NCBI RefSeq assembly: GCF_002924365.1
Contig: NZ_PQWB01000048.1
Coordinates: 1 to 59,708 of the forward strand
Length of the DNA: 59,708 nt
Direction of reading: 5' to 3'
DNA from: Chromobacterium alticapitis
Lineage (GTDB): Bacteria > Pseudomonadota > Gammaproteobacteria > Burkholderiales > Chromobacteriaceae
Part shown: one piece after another, positions 1 through 9,315 of the stretch
Numbering within the stretch: the stretch's first letter is position 1
Layout of the letters: the number at the start of each line of letters is the position of its first letter
Program-made: the position numbers and the translations under genes
Notes under the pieces: generated by a model
What the model saw: only the letters and a program-made list of their open reading frames with translations
What the model was told of the DNA's origin: nothing
Database searches by the model: none

Positions 1-10
1 GATCGATGAC

Positions 11-580
11 GTGTTCGACTTGTTGCGCCTGCGGGTCAAGCCGCTGGCTGCCTATCAATACCCGTGGTGGCAGCCGGCGCTGCTGCTGACGGCGCTGGGC
101 CTGATCGCCAGCGGCGATACCGCCGAGTTGGGTAGCAATATCGCCGGCCGCATCGGCTATATGGTGTTGTTCACCTGGCTGGAGACGCTGTTCTTCACCC
201 GCTTCATCGGTTTTTGGCTGCGCTTGGCCAAGGGCGAGGCGACGGGGTCGTTGTTTGGCCTGGTGGTGGTGGCCAGCGGACTGCAATTCATCGAGCCGCT
301 GACCAGCTGGCTGCCGGAGGATGTGTCGTCCGGTGCGGACATGCTGCTGTCCATGGCGGGGCTGGTCGTGCTGGTGAACGCCTTGTCCAAGGTGTCCGGC
401 GTATCCAAACTGCGCGTGCTGGCCGGTGTGGTGCTGTTCGCGCCGCTGGCGCTGGTTTTGCTGGCGGCGACCTTGTCGCTGGCCAATGCGCTGGGTTGGG
501 TGGATTTGCCGGCCGACATGGTGGCGATGATGCATGAGAAAGGCGCGGCCAGCTCGGGCGCGGCGGCCGTCGCCAAATAG
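11..580 (+). CDS. hypothetical multi-pass inner-membrane protein (5' end may lie outside the window)
   Basis: The protein of about 189 residues has several hydrophobic stretches (roughly residues 22-36, 45-66, 80-97, 110-127 and 137-160), so it is probably an integral membrane protein with four or five spans. I do not recognise the family. The reading frame is open back to the window edge and the first usable codon is a GTG at position 11, so the true start may lie upstream and the gene should be treated as possibly 5'-truncated. The C-terminus is Ala/Ser-rich. It converges on the Nudix gene across a strong hairpin. Confidence 0.55.
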   Translation: MFDLLRLRVKPLAAYQYPWWQPALLLTALGLIASGDTAELGSNIAGRIGYMVLFTWLETLFFTRFIGFWLRLAKGEATGSLFGLVVVASGLQFIEPLTSWLPEDVSSGADMLLSMAGLVVLVNALSKVSGVSKLRVLAGVVLFAPLALVLLAATLSLANALGWVDLPADMVAMMHEKGAASSGAAAVAK

Positions 581-603
581 CCGTTGGCGAGGAGGCCCGC
601 ATG

Positions 604-634
604 AAAAAAGACACGCTCCGGCGTGTCTTTTTTT
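604..634. terminator. bidirectional Rho-independent terminator
   Basis: A 13-bp perfect stem (AAAAAAGACACGC, 604-616) pairs with 621-633 around a TCCG loop. Its A-run and T-run flank the GC core, so it can stop transcription in both directions between the two convergent genes. Confidence 0.85.
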
Positions 635-644
635 GCGGGGAGGT

Positions 645-1109
645 TCAGTCCACTTTGGCGATATAGCGGGCTAGGCCCAGCATGGCGCGCAGCGCCTGGC
701 CTTTGGCGGTTTCCTCGTTGCGCAGGCGGGCGTAGCGGCGCAGGATGGCGCGGCCCTCCACGAACAGGTCCATGTCGGTGTCCGGCGAAGAGACCAGCGC
801 GATGCGCTCGATTTCGTTCTGCGGCTTGGGCTGGCCCTGGGCGATGCACAAGTAGACCTTGTGCGCGTTGAATGGGGTGATGTGGTCGAACAGATAAAGC
901 ATGGAGTTGATGCGCAGCCCGGTCTCTTCCCGCACTTCGCGGATCAGGGCCTGGGAGCGCAGCTCGCCGCGATTGGCTTTGCCGCCGGGCAGGTTGTAGC
1001 GGCCGCCGCGATTGGCGGTGACGAGAACGCCATCGGGCAGTTCGATGATGGCGGTGGCGCGCCTGGCCAGGTCATTGGGCAGGCGATCATTTCTATTGCG
1101 TTCTTCCAA
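645..1109 (-). CDS. Nudix family hydrolase
   Basis: This 154-residue protein carries a complete Nudix box at about residues 43-65: Gly43, Glu49, then R57-E-V-R-E-E-T-G-L65. Proteins of this fold hydrolyse nucleoside diphosphates linked to another moiety, using Mg2+ held by the box glutamates. The substrate cannot be told from sequence. The start is a TTG at 1109. No in-frame ATG fits, and a GGAAG ribosome-binding site lies 8 nt upstream. An out-of-frame ATG at 1116 stops within a few codons. It is a monocistronic minus-strand gene ending at the 604-634 terminator. Confidence 0.8.
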   Translation of the reverse strand: MEERNRNDRLPNDLARRATAIIELPDGVLVTANRGGRYNLPGGKANRGELRSQALIREVREETGLRINSMLYLFDHITPFNAHKVYLCIAQGQPKPQNEIERIALVSSPDTDMDLFVEGRAILRRYARLRNEETAKGQALRAMLGLARYIAKVD

Positions 1110-1183
1110 AACTCATTCTTCCAGAAATATATTTGATGAGGAAGGTCTTATGGCCTCCTGCGCAGTGATTCCAAAAGCCATCG

Positions 1184-1210
1184 CCCGGTCCCCGCGTGAG
1201 CGGGGCCGGG
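1184..1210. other. GC-rich stem-loop between the Nudix and uppP genes
   Basis: CCCGG-T-CCCCGC (1184-1195) pairs with GCGGGG-CCGGG (1200-1210) around a GTGA loop. There is no adjacent T-run, so it is not a standard intrinsic terminator. It lies after uppP and before the Nudix gene on the minus strand and may stabilise the end of the uppP message. The rest of the 1110-1315 gap shows nothing I can name. Confidence 0.45.
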
Positions 1211-1315
1211 TCGGTGTGAGCCGTCGGATGGTTTAGTCTGGGGTGCGCCAGATTTCAATACGTAGAATTACTGTCTACCGATATTTTATAGAATTATCCG
1301 CGTAAGTCCAGATGC

Positions 1316-2146
1316 TTACAGAACTTTGGCTAGCAGACCGCCTATGCCGACCAGCAGGCAATAGAAGCCGAAGGGGCGCAGCGATTCGATCTCCGTCTTC
1401 TTGAAGTAACGCATCAGAAACCAGGTGCTGGCGTAGGCGCAGAGGCCGGAGACCGCGCCGCAGGCCAGCAGCAGGCCCCATTCGGCGGAGCCTTGGCCGT
1501 GGCGGGCCAGTTTGGGGATTTCCAGCAAGCCGGCCGCGGTGATGATGGGGGTGGCCAGCAGGAAGGAGAAGCGCGCCGAGGAGGCGTAGTCCAGGCCGTG
1601 GGCCAGGCCAGTCACCAGGGTGGCGCCGGAGCGGGAGAAGCCCGGCAGCAGCGCTAGCGCCTGGCCGGCGCCTATCTTGAACGCGCCGGCGAAGCTCAGC
1701 TCGGATAGGTCATGGGAGGCGGTTTTCTTTTTCAGGCGGTCGCCCAGCATCAGCAGCAGGCCGTTCAGCGCCAGGAAGATCAGTACGGCGGTGGTGCTGG
1801 TGAACAGGGCGCGCAACTGCTTTTCCAGCAAGAGGCCGAGCAGGCCGGCCGGAATGGTGCCGGCGATCACCAGCCACATCAGGCGCGCGTGCGGATTGGA
1901 GGCGCGGCCGCCGGCCTTGAGCCAACCGCCGATCAGGTCTATCCAGTCTCTGCGGAAATAGATCAACAATGCCGCGGCGGTGCCCAGGTGCAGCATGACC
2001 ATGAAGGGCAGGAAGTCCGGATGGGTGCGGTTGATGGACCAGTGCAGCCAGTCCGGGATCAGCACGCCGTGGCCCAGGCTGCTGACCGGAAACAACTCGC
2101 TGACGCCCTGGATCACGGCGAACAGCAGAGCTTCGATTGGATTCAT
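1316..2146 (-). CDS. uppP: undecaprenyl-diphosphatase (UppP/BacA)
   Basis: UppP removes a phosphate from undecaprenyl pyrophosphate on the periplasmic face of the membrane, recycling the lipid carrier for peptidoglycan and O-antigen synthesis; overexpression is known to give bacitracin resistance. The 276-residue length is normal. The family signatures are present: QGVSELFPVSSLGH (residues 13-26, with Gln13/Glu17 of the (E/Q)XXXE motif) and PGFSRSG (168-174) containing the conserved Ser/Arg. Seven or eight hydrophobic segments run through the protein. An AAGGGG ribosome-binding site precedes the ATG at 2146. Confidence 0.95.
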   Translation of the reverse strand: MNPIEALLFAVIQGVSELFPVSSLGHGVLIPDWLHWSINRTHPDFLPFMVMLHLGTAAALLIYFRRDWIDLIGGWLKAGGRASNPHARLMWLVIAGTIPAGLLGLLLEKQLRALFTSTTAVLIFLALNGLLLMLGDRLKKKTASHDLSELSFAGAFKIGAGQALALLPGFSRSGATLVTGLAHGLDYASSARFSFLLATPIITAAGLLEIPKLARHGQGSAEWGLLLACGAVSGLCAYASTWFLMRYFKKTEIESLRPFGFYCLLVGIGGLLAKVL

Positions 2147-2260
2147 GGATTACCCCTTGCAAATGGACTGAGGCTGCCGGCGCATGATGGCTGGCCGGCT
2201 GGCCGAAGAATGGTCAACCTCATGTTAACGCGCGCCGGGCGAGAAAGGTTTACCGGCAGA

Positions 2261-2887
2261 TTAATGGTGGCGCCGCGAGTGGGACTCGCTTGCCTGCTCT
2301 TCCTGCTCCAGTTGGCGGCGGATGGCGGCGAAGAAATCATGGATGCCGTGCACCGAGGGCGAAATCGCGGATAGCAACTCCGCTCGCTGTGGTTCCGACA
2401 GATCCTCGATGAAGGGACGCATTTCGGCGTCGGGATGGCGTTCGAAGCCCAGCGCCATGATGGGCTCGAGCAGGGGCGCGTGTCCGGGGGAATCGAACAG
2501 CAGGCCCCAGTCGTCGTTCAGCAGCTCCATGCCGGAAACAAAGCCTTCGCACCAGTCGTTGCCGCGAACCAGGCCATCGGTTCCAGCCTCCAGCCAAGGC
2601 TGGAACTCGCCGCCGTTCAGCGCGTCTGCGATGTCCTGCCAGTGGCCGCGCAGCAGGGAAACGAACTGTTCCAGCGCTTTTTCGCTGGGAAAGGAGGCTT
2701 CGTCGTCGAAGGCTTCGCCCAGAATGATGGGCAGGCACTCCGCGGGACGGATGGCTTCCGGACCGGCCAGCAGCGCGGCGAAAAAGCCGTCCAACTGCTC
2801 CAGATTCATGCAGCCTTGAGCTGAGAATCGGGCCAGGATGGAGGACAGGCGTTGGTAGTCTTGTTCGCTGAGCGGCTTGTGCTGCAT
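2261..2887 (-). CDS. UPF0149 (YgfB/YecA) family protein
   Basis: The 208-residue acidic, mostly helical protein matches the UPF0149 pattern: an N-terminal segment with 'GCMNLEQLDGFFAAL' near residues 25-39 and a central 'NDWCEGFVSGMELLNDDWG' block. The family is widespread in proteobacteria and poorly defined. YecA relatives carry a C-terminal SEC-C zinc motif; this one lacks it and ends in a short basic, His-containing tail (HSRRHH). It lies between uppP and the nucleoside transporter, all on the minus strand, with a terminator separating it from the latter. Confidence 0.75.
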   Translation of the reverse strand: MQHKPLSEQDYQRLSSILARFSAQGCMNLEQLDGFFAALLAGPEAIRPAECLPIILGEAFDDEASFPSEKALEQFVSLLRGHWQDIADALNGGEFQPWLEAGTDGLVRGNDWCEGFVSGMELLNDDWGLLFDSPGHAPLLEPIMALGFERHPDAEMRPFIEDLSEPQRAELLSAISPSVHGIHDFFAAIRRQLEQEEQASESHSRRHH

Positions 2888-2934
2888 GGCGGATCTTTCA
2901 AGTGGATCAGGCGGCCATTATGCGTCAGCGCGGG

Positions 2935-2965
2935 ATAAAACAAAACCGCCCGCGAGAGCGGGCGG
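2935..2965 (-). terminator. Rho-independent terminator of the nupC-type gene
   Basis: CCGCCCGC (2946-2953) pairs with GCGGGCGG (2958-2965) around GAGA. On the minus strand the stem is followed by a T-rich tract (GGTTTTGTTTTA), a classical terminator 25 nt past the transporter stop codon. Confidence 0.85.
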
Positions 2966-2990
2966 CTGCGTCTGCGGGCGGCGGGGCCGC

Positions 2991-4181
2991 TTAGTAAGAG
3001 GCCAGAACCAGGCCGGCGATCAGCGCGGACAGGATGCTGACCAGCGAGGAGCCGTAAACCAGCTTCAGGCCGAAGCGGGACACCATATTGCCGCGCTCTT
3101 CGTTCAGGCCTTTCACCGCGCCGGCGATGATGCCGATGGAGCTGAAGTTGGCGAAGGAGACCAGGAAGATGGACAGCACGCCGCGGGTGTAGCTGGACAA
3201 GTGGGCAGCCTGGTTCTTCAGTTCCAGCATGGCGACGAACTCGTTGGTCACCAGCTTGGTGGCCATGATGCTGCTGGCGGTCAGCGCTTCATGCGTCGGC
3301 ACGCCCATCAGCCAGGCGAACGGCCAGAACACATAGCCCAGCATGGTCTGGAAGTTGATGCCGAAGATGGAGGTGAAGATGAAGTTCACGCAGGAAATCA
3401 GCGCGATGAAACCCACCAGCATGGCGGCCACGATCACGGCGATCTTGAAGCCGGTCAGGATGTATTCGCCCAGCATTTCGAAGAAGGATACGCGATGCGC
3501 TTCGCTGCTGATCAGATCGTCGTCGCCGAGCGCGCTGTCGTAGGGGTTGATCAGCGATAGCACGACGAAGGTGCTGAACAGGTTGAGCACCAGCGCGGTC
3601 ACAACGAAGCGCGGCTCTATCATCTGCATATAGGAGCCGACGATGGACATGGACACGGTGGACATGGCGGTGGCGGCCAGCGTGTACATGCGCTTTTCGT
3701 CGAAGGTATGGATGATGTTCTTGTAGGCGATGAAGTTCTCGGACTGGCCCACCATCATCGAGCTGATGGCGTTGAACGACTCGATCTTGCCCATGCCGCT
3801 GACCTTGGACAGCACGAAGCCCACGGCGCGGATCACCACCGGCAGCACGCGGATGTGCTGCAGAATGCCGATCAGCACCGAGATGAAGACGATGGGCATC
3901 AGCACCATCAGAAAGAAGCTGAACTCGTTTTTGTTCTGGATGCCGCCGAAGGCGAAGTCGGTGCCGTCCTTGGCGAAGGTCATCAGTTTGGTGAATACGC
4001 CGGAAATGCTGCCGACGATGGCGAGGCCGTAAGGCGTGTTCAGCAGGAAGAAGGCCAGCGCGATCTCGACAACCAACAGCTGGATGACGGAGCGAATCTT
4101 GATGTTCTTCCGGTCGCGCGCGACCAGTTGCGTCAGGGCCAATACCACGAGGAGGCCGATCAGGAATTGAACGATATGCAT
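2991..4181 (-). CDS. nupC: concentrative nucleoside transporter, NupC/NupX type
   Basis: A 396-residue polytopic inner-membrane protein of the CNT family, which imports nucleosides by proton symport. The N-terminal '[19 protein letters not shown]' helix, the '[10 protein letters not shown]' core motif and the C-terminal '[16 protein letters not shown]' segment follow the NupC/NupX layout, and the length is close to E. coli NupC (400). Which E. coli paralogue it matches best, and hence its base preference, cannot be decided by eye. It is transcribed alone, with a terminator after the stop. About 280 bp without a gene lie upstream; they contain a short CCGGCC/GGCCGG hairpin near 4282-4297 but no regulator site I recognise. 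Confidence 0.9.
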   Translation of the reverse strand: MHIVQFLIGLLVVLALTQLVARDRKNIKIRSVIQLLVVEIALAFFLLNTPYGLAIVGSISGVFTKLMTFAKDGTDFAFGGIQNKNEFSFFLMVLMPIVFISVLIGILQHIRVLPVVIRAVGFVLSKVSGMGKIESFNAISSMMVGQSENFIAYKNIIHTFDEKRMYTLAATAMSTVSMSIVGSYMQMIEPRFVVTALVLNLFSTFVVLSLINPYDSALGDDDLISSEAHRVSFFEMLGEYILTGFKIAVIVAAMLVGFIALISCVNFIFTSIFGINFQTMLGYVFWPFAWLMGVPTHEALTASSIMATKLVTNEFVAMLELKNQAAHLSSYTRGVLSIFLVSFANFSSIGIIAGAVKGLNEERGNMVSRFGLKLVYGSSLVSILSALIAGLVLASY

Positions 4182-4424
4182 GATAATGTCGCTTTTGGGT
4201 TTCCCGTTGCCGGGGGCAAGTTACGAGCAGGGCATGATCGCGGCCGGAGCCGCGTATGTCCGATTGTTATTGGGGATGCCGGTCCGGCCGCGAGGGCCGG
4301 GGCAGCGCCACCTCTTGCCGCCATGCCCGATGGATAGGCGGTCTCGGTGTAAGCACAATGCGCTGAAGTTTGCCGGAAGACTTTTCTTTAGATCAAACAA
4401 TCTGTCTTTAGATGAAGATAATCT

Positions 4425-4457
4425 AGCCCGGATTGACCGTTTGGTCAAAGCCGGGCT
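4425..4457 (-). terminator. hairpin immediately after rlmD, probable terminator
   Basis: AGCCCGG (4425-4431) pairs with CCGGGCT (4451-4457), with an inner TTGACC/GGTCAA helix making one long arm. It starts 5 nt past the rlmD stop. The U-tract on the minus strand is poor (AGATTATCTT), so termination may be partial. Confidence 0.55.
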
Positions 4458-4462
4458 GATTT

Positions 4463-6007
4463 TTACGCTTCAGAGGGAGTGGTCTCGGAGTCGCGGCGGG
4501 CTTTTTCCGCGAAGTAATGCGCGCGGCGGGCTTCTTTGGCGGCGGCGCGTTCGGCCGCTTCCTGGGCTTTGCGGGCTTTTTCGGCGTCGTCTTCCGCTTG
4601 GCGCGCCGCCTTGGCGGCTTCGCGTTCGGCGGCTTCCATCGCCTCAATCTCTTCGACTTCCTTGCGCGTCTTGCACGGGCTGGTTTTCTCGAACCAGGCC
4701 ACGGACTCGACGTGCGCGGTGTGCGGGAACATATTGATGATGCCGGCCGTCTTCAGCGTGTAACCCTTGGTATTGACCAGGATGCCGGCGTCGCGCGCCA
4801 GCGTGGCCGGGTTGCAGGACACGTAGACGATGCGCTTGGGCGCGGTTTCCTCGGTGATGGCCTTGAGCAGCTGCACCGCGCCGTCGCGCGGCGGGTCCAC
4901 CAGCATCTTGTCGAAATGCCCCAGCGCGGCGAAGGACTCCTCGGTCACTTCGAACAAGTTGGCCATCTCGTAGCTCACCTTGTCCTGCAGCTGGTTATGC
5001 GTGGCGTTCTCCACCGCGCGCTTGACCAGCGGCTGGCTGCCTTCCATGCCATGCACCACCGCGCCGGAACGGGCGATGGGCAAGGTGAAATTGCCGATGC
5101 CGCAGAACATGTCGGCGATGCGCTCGCCCGGTTGGGGATCCAGGAACTTCAGCGCGCGCGCCACCATCACCGCGTTGATCTGCGGATTCACCTGGGTGAA
5201 TTCGGTGGGGTAGTAGGGCATCTCCACCGCGTATTCCGGCATGCTGTAGGTCAGCTTGGGCGCGTCCAGCGGATAGATCGGGTAGCAGGTCTCCGGGCCC
5301 TTGGGCTGCAGCCAGATCTGCAGCGGACGTTCGGCCGTGCCGCGCTGGTCGGAAAACGCCTTCAGGATGGCGAAGTCGGCGTCGGTGATGTCGTCCATAT
5401 TGCGGAACACCAGGATGTCCAGCCTGTCGCCGACGGCCACTTCCACTTGCGGCATGCGCTGGCTGATGGACAGCGTGGCTATCATCGCGCGCAGCGGCAT
5501 GATCAGGTCGGAGATGTGCTTGGGCAGGATGTGGCATTCGCGCATCTCGGCGATGTAGCTGGAGTTTTTCTCGTGGAAGCCCACCAGCACGCCGCCCTTC
5601 TTGGCCACCATGCGGGCGGACAGGCGGGCGCGATGACGGTAGTGCCAGGCCGGTCCGGCGATGGGCGTGAGCACGCGCTCGGCCTTGACCTTGCCGATGC
5701 GCTTCAAATTGTCTTCCAGCACGCGCTGCTTGATCGCCACTTGGGCGGTGAACTCCACGTGCTGCATCGAACAGCCGCCGCAGACGCCGAAGTGCGGACA
5801 GCGCGGGTTGGCGCGCATGAAGCTTTCCTTCAGCACGGCGCTGGTCTGGGCGTTTTCGTAGCTGGGCTTCTTGCGGTAGCTGCTGTAGATAACTTTTTCG
5901 TAAGGCAGGGCGCCATCGATGAAGATGGTCTTGCCGTCAACGTGGGCGACCCCCCGGCCTTCGTGATCCAGCGATTCGACCAGGGCGATAGTCTGTGGGT
6001 GCGTCAT
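4463..6007 (-). CDS. rlmD: 23S rRNA (uracil1939-C5)-methyltransferase RlmD with C-terminal extension
   Basis: RlmD (RumA) methylates U1939 of 23S rRNA using S-adenosylmethionine. Residues 1-60 form a TRAM RNA-binding region. Four cysteines of the iron-sulfur cluster are visible (Cys70, Cys76, Cys79 in [10 protein letters not shown], and Cys157). The SAM fold contains '[15 protein letters not shown]', and the catalytic cysteine sits in [10 protein letters not shown]. The enzyme core ends near residue 441 (VESVAWFEK). A further 73 residues, rich in Ala, Glu, Lys and Arg, follow; they are probably a charged helix or coiled coil and are not part of the E. coli enzyme. The gene is divergent from the L,D-transpeptidase gene. 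Confidence 0.92.
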   Translation of the reverse strand: MTHPQTIALVESLDHEGRGVAHVDGKTIFIDGALPYEKVIYSSYRKKPSYENAQTSAVLKESFMRANPRCPHFGVCGGCSMQHVEFTAQVAIKQRVLEDNLKRIGKVKAERVLTPIAGPAWHYRHRARLSARMVAKKGGVLVGFHEKNSSYIAEMRECHILPKHISDLIMPLRAMIATLSISQRMPQVEVAVGDRLDILVFRNMDDITDADFAILKAFSDQRGTAERPLQIWLQPKGPETCYPIYPLDAPKLTYSMPEYAVEMPYYPTEFTQVNPQINAVMVARALKFLDPQPGERIADMFCGIGNFTLPIARSGAVVHGMEGSQPLVKRAVENATHNQLQDKVSYEMANLFEVTEESFAALGHFDKMLVDPPRDGAVQLLKAITEETAPKRIVYVSCNPATLARDAGILVNTKGYTLKTAGIINMFPHTAHVESVAWFEKTSPCKTRKEVEEIEAMEAAEREAAKAARQAEDDAEKARKAQEAAERAAAKEARRAHYFAEKARRDSETTPSEA

Positions 6008-6075
6008 CGTCTTGCTTGCAAAATCAAACGGTAAGGGGCGGATTTTCTCAAAAATCGCCGATTCGTGCTGGTTTT

Positions 6076-6103
6076 TTTACAATGAAACCCTTTCTGTTAG
6101 AAT
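6076..6103 (+). promoter_or_regulatory. sigma-70 type promoter, possibly leaderless
   Basis: TTTACA (6076-6081) and TAGAAT (6098-6103) are separated by 16 bp. The expected transcription start falls at about 6109-6111, on the annotated ATG itself, which would leave almost no 5' leader. Confidence 0.6.
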
Positions 6104-6109
6104 CGGCGC

Positions 6110-7015
6110 ATGATGCAAAGCAATCGAATGAGCGCGGCGCGCGCGCGTCTGGCGCTGTTGGCTGTGGCCGCCTGCCTGGCGCTGCCGGCAGCGGCGGCGG
6201 AAACGCCGGCGCCGGATGTGCAGATCAGCGCGGCGGGGCGGCACTTGGTGTTGAACCTGCCGCAGGCGCGGCTGTTCCTGTATCAGGACGGCAAGCTGGA
6301 CCGCGTTTTTCCGGTGGCCGTCGGCAAGATGCTGACGCAGACGCCGATAGGCAGTTTCGACATCACCGGCATTTACCGCGATCCCAGCTGGCATGTGCCC
6401 AAGTCCATCCAGGACGAGATGAAGCGCAACGGCAAGCCGGTGCAGACCGTAGTGCCGCCGGGGCCGGACAATCCGCTGGGGCCGGTGTTCGTGCGCTTCG
6501 GCGAAAGCAAGCTGGGCCTGGGTTTTCACGGCACCAACGCGCCGGCGTCCGTGCCGGGCTTTCGCAGCCATGGCTGCGTGAGGCTGCGCAACGACGACGC
6601 GCTGGCGCTGGCCAATACCGTCAGCCGCGGCGACGCCGTCACCGTGGCTTATCAAACCATTCTGCTGAACGAGGACGAGGCCGGCCAGCTGTGGCTGACC
6701 GTCTACCGCAACCACTACAAGCAGGATGATCCGTCCATGCCTTACTTGGCGGATACCTTGTTGGCCTGGCAACGCCAGCATCAAATTGCGTTGTATGGGC
6801 AGCGGGTGGACAATGCGCTGAAGCAGCGCAACGGCACGCCGGTTTGCATTAGCTGCAAGAGCGCCAAGGCCCAGGTCAGCGGCGCGCTGAGCCCGCTGCC
6901 ATGGCTATCCAGAATGAGCTTGCCGCAGCCCTTGCCTGCTACGGACGAGCAGGCGCCGCGCGAGCCGGGGCCGCCGGTCAGCCAGCGCGCTCGCGCGGCC
7001 CATCGGACGGGTTAA
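6110..7015 (+). CDS. periplasmic L,D-transpeptidase (YkuD/ErfK family)
   Basis: L,D-transpeptidases form 3-3 peptidoglycan cross-links or attach proteins to the wall. The 301-residue precursor has a signal peptide (basic start, then a hydrophobic run ending in LPAAAAE near residue 31). A YkuD domain runs from about 42 to 215, with 'GFHGTN' (His140) and the active-site motif SHGCVRLR (His154, Cys156, Arg158). The C-terminal 80 residues are low in recognisable motifs and end in a basic tail. The ATG at 6110 lies where transcription should start; Met7 at 6128 is an alternative start that still keeps the signal peptide. Neither ATG has a clear ribosome-binding site. Confidence 0.88.
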   Translation: MMQSNRMSAARARLALLAVAACLALPAAAAETPAPDVQISAAGRHLVLNLPQARLFLYQDGKLDRVFPVAVGKMLTQTPIGSFDITGIYRDPSWHVPKSIQDEMKRNGKPVQTVVPPGPDNPLGPVFVRFGESKLGLGFHGTNAPASVPGFRSHGCVRLRNDDALALANTVSRGDAVTVAYQTILLNEDEAGQLWLTVYRNHYKQDDPSMPYLADTLLAWQRQHQIALYGQRVDNALKQRNGTPVCISCKSAKAQVSGALSPLPWLSRMSLPQPLPATDEQAPREPGPPVSQRARAAHRTG

Positions 7016-7030
7016 GGGGTGGGTTTGGGG

Positions 7031-7053
7031 AAGGGCCGCGTTATGCGGCCCTT
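7031..7053. terminator. intrinsic terminator between convergent genes
   Basis: AAGGGCCGC (7031-7039) pairs perfectly with GCGGCCCTT (7045-7053) around GTTAT, followed on the plus strand by GTCGTTT. It lies between the L,D-transpeptidase and metY stops. Confidence 0.7.
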
Positions 7054-7058
7054 GTCGT

Positions 7059-8336
7059 TTACTGCGCCGCCGCCCTCAACGCCTGGGCGATGTCCGCCAG
7101 GATGTCGTCGATATGTTCTATGCCGATGGACAGCCGCACCAGCTCCGGCCGCACGCCGGCCTGCAGCTGCTCTTCCGGCGACAGCTGGCGGTGGGTGGTG
7201 GTAGCCGGGTGGCAGGCTAGGGATTTGGCGTCGCCTATGTTCACCAAGCGCGTCACCAACTGCAGCGCATCGATGAAGCGGCCGCCGGCTTCCGCGCCGC
7301 CCTTGATGCCGAAAGACAGGATGCCGGAGGCGCGGCCGCCCAGATAGCGGTCCGCCAGCGGTTTGCTTGGGTGACCCGGCAGGCCGGCGTACTCCACCCA
7401 TTCCACGGCTGGGCTGTCTTGCAGGAAGCTCGCCGCTTTCAAGGCGTTGTCGCAGATGCGGTCCATGCGCAGCGCCAGCGTCTCTATGCCTTGCAGGATC
7501 AGGAAGGCGTTGAACGGCGACAGCGCCGCGCCCATATTGCGCAGCGGCACCACGCGCGCGCGCGCGATGTAGGCGGCCTCGCCCAGCGCTTCCACGTAAT
7601 TGACGCCGTGGTAGCTGACGTCCGGTTCATTCAGACGCTTGAAGCGGTCTTTATGCTGCCCCCACGGAAACTTGCCGGAATCGACGATGGCGCCGCCTAT
7701 GCTGTTGCCGTGGCCGCCCAGGTATTTGGTCAGGCTGTGCACCACGATGTCGGCGCCATGCTCGAACGGCCGGCATAGATAAGGCGAAGGCACGGTGTTG
7801 TCCACGATCAGCGGCAGACCGTGGCGGTGCGCCTCGTCGGCGAAGGCGGCGAAGTCCACCACATTGCCCAACGGATTGCCTATCGATTCGCAGAACACCG
7901 CCTTGGTGCGCTCGTCGACCAGGCCGGCTATCGCGGCCGGGTCTTTGTAGTCGACGAAGCGGACCTCGATGCCCAGCTGCGGAAAGGTGTGGGCGAACAG
8001 ATTATAGGTGCCGCCGTACAGGGTGCGGGTGGCGACGATGTTGTCGCCGGTTTCGGCTATGGTCTGGATGGCGTAGGCGATGGCCGCCATGCCCGACGCC
8101 ACCGCCAACGCGCCTATGCCGCCCTCCAGCGCCGCGATTCTCTTCTCCAGCACATCGGTGGTGGGGTTCATGATGCGGGTGTAGATATTGCCCTGAACTT
8201 TCAGGTCGAACAGGTCCGCCCCGTGTTGAGTGCTGTCGAAGGCGTAGCTGGTGGTCTGGTACAGCGGCACGGCTACGGCCTTGGTTGTCGGGTCCGGGCT
8301 ATAGCCGGCGTGGACAGCAAGCGTTTCCAGCTTCAT
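7059..8336 (-). CDS. metY: O-acetylhomoserine sulfhydrylase (MetY), PLP-dependent
   Basis: MetY makes homocysteine directly from O-acetylhomoserine and sulfide. The 425-residue length and the insert after '[20 protein letters not shown]' fit MetY rather than the shorter MetB or MetC. Lys204 in [10 protein letters not shown] is the expected Schiff-base lysine, and '[19 protein letters not shown]' is the usual preceding strand. A GGAGGA site stands 8 nt before the ATG at 8336. I saw no SAM-type riboswitch in the gap upstream. A neighbouring O-succinylhomoserine enzyme with different substrate preference cannot be excluded by eye. Confidence 0.9.
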   Translation of the reverse strand: MKLETLAVHAGYSPDPTTKAVAVPLYQTTSYAFDSTQHGADLFDLKVQGNIYTRIMNPTTDVLEKRIAALEGGIGALAVASGMAAIAYAIQTIAETGDNIVATRTLYGGTYNLFAHTFPQLGIEVRFVDYKDPAAIAGLVDERTKAVFCESIGNPLGNVVDFAAFADEAHRHGLPLIVDNTVPSPYLCRPFEHGADIVVHSLTKYLGGHGNSIGGAIVDSGKFPWGQHKDRFKRLNEPDVSYHGVNYVEALGEAAYIARARVVPLRNMGAALSPFNAFLILQGIETLALRMDRICDNALKAASFLQDSPAVEWVEYAGLPGHPSKPLADRYLGGRASGILSFGIKGGAEAGGRFIDALQLVTRLVNIGDAKSLACHPATTTHRQLSPEEQLQAGVRPELVRLSIGIEHIDDILADIAQALRAAAQ

Positions 8337-8543
8337 GGGGCATTCCTCCGCTTAGTCAATATCAATGGCGATCCGCTCGAACTTATCCGCAAAGTATTTC
8401 AAACGCAAAGAAATAAAAGGCAGGTTCCATATCGCATTTTTTAATATGGGAAATGGGGCTATCCAAGTTGGCAAGAATCGGGTCGCCGGCCGTTGCCATC
8501 CTCTGTCACTTTGCGGGTGTGGTTCACCCAAAAGGAGCAGAGC

Positions 8544-9308
8544 ATGGAAGCATTGGCGGGCCAGGTCGCCCTGGTGACGGGCGCGAGCTCCGGCATAGGC
8601 CGCGAGACGGCCAAATTATTTGCGCAAAACGGCGCAGCCCTGGTTTTGGTGGCGCGACGGCGGCAGGCTTTGGATGCGCTGCTGGACGAGTTGTCCGCTA
8701 GCGGCGCGCGCGCGGTGGCGCTGGCGGGCGATGTAGCGGACGAGGCATGCGCGCAAGAGGCCGTGCGCCTGGCCGAGGCCAGCTTTGGCGGGCTGGATAT
8801 CGCCGTCAACAACGCAGGGACGCTGGGCGAGGCGATGCCGACGCCGGAGCTGTCTTTGGCGCAGTGGCAACGCACGCTGGACATCAATCTGACCGGCGCG
8901 TTCCTGGGCGCCAAGCATCAGTTGCCGGCCATGTCGCGGCGCGGCGGCGGTTCGCTGATCTTTGTCTCCAGTTTTGTGGGTTATAGCGCGGGGCTGCCGA
9001 ATATGGCGGCGTATGCGGCCAGCAAAGCTGGGCTGATAGGCCTGACCCAGGTTTTGGCCGGCGAGTTCGGCGGCCGCGGCATTAGGGTGAACGCGTTGCT
9101 GCCGGGCGGCACCGATACGCCGATGGGACGGGAGGCGGCCAACAGCGCCGAAGCCAGGGCCTGGGTGGAAGGGCTGCATGCGCTCAAGCGGCTGGCGCGG
9201 CCGGAGGAAATCGCGCAGTCGGCGTTGTATCTGGCTTCCGACGCCTCCAGCTTCACCACCGGCGCCGCGTTGCTGGCGGATGGCGGCGTGTCGATCAGCC
9301 GTAGTTGA
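8544..9308 (+). CDS. SDR-family oxidoreductase
   Basis: A classical short-chain dehydrogenase of 254 residues: dinucleotide-binding TGASSGIG (12-19), NNAG (89-92), and a Ser143/Tyr157/Lys161 catalytic set in SSFVGYSAG...YAASKAG. Arg38-40 after beta-2 suggest, but do not prove, NADP preference. The start at 8544 is chosen because an AAGGAG ribosome-binding site lies 8 nt before it; the longer frame from 8493 adds 17 residues before the Rossmann fold and has no such site. The substrate is unknown. The stop lies 7 bp from the stop of the convergent MocR gene, with no visible terminator between. Confidence 0.85.
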   Translation: MEALAGQVALVTGASSGIGRETAKLFAQNGAALVLVARRRQALDALLDELSASGARAVALAGDVADEACAQEAVRLAEASFGGLDIAVNNAGTLGEAMPTPELSLAQWQRTLDINLTGAFLGAKHQLPAMSRRGGGSLIFVSSFVGYSAGLPNMAAYAASKAGLIGLTQVLAGEFGGRGIRVNALLPGGTDTPMGREAANSAEARAWVEGLHALKRLARPEEIAQSALYLASDASSFTTGAALLADGGVSISRS

Positions 9309-9315
9309 GGCCGCG

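Noticed and set aside
4425-4464. Plus-strand terminator with a T-run at 4460-4464
   Set aside because: No plus-strand gene precedes it; the hairpin is better read as the end of the minus-strand rlmD message.
4517-6034. 505-codon plus-strand frame opposite rlmD
   Set aside because: rlmD has all its cysteines and catalytic motif; this frame is its codon-bias shadow.
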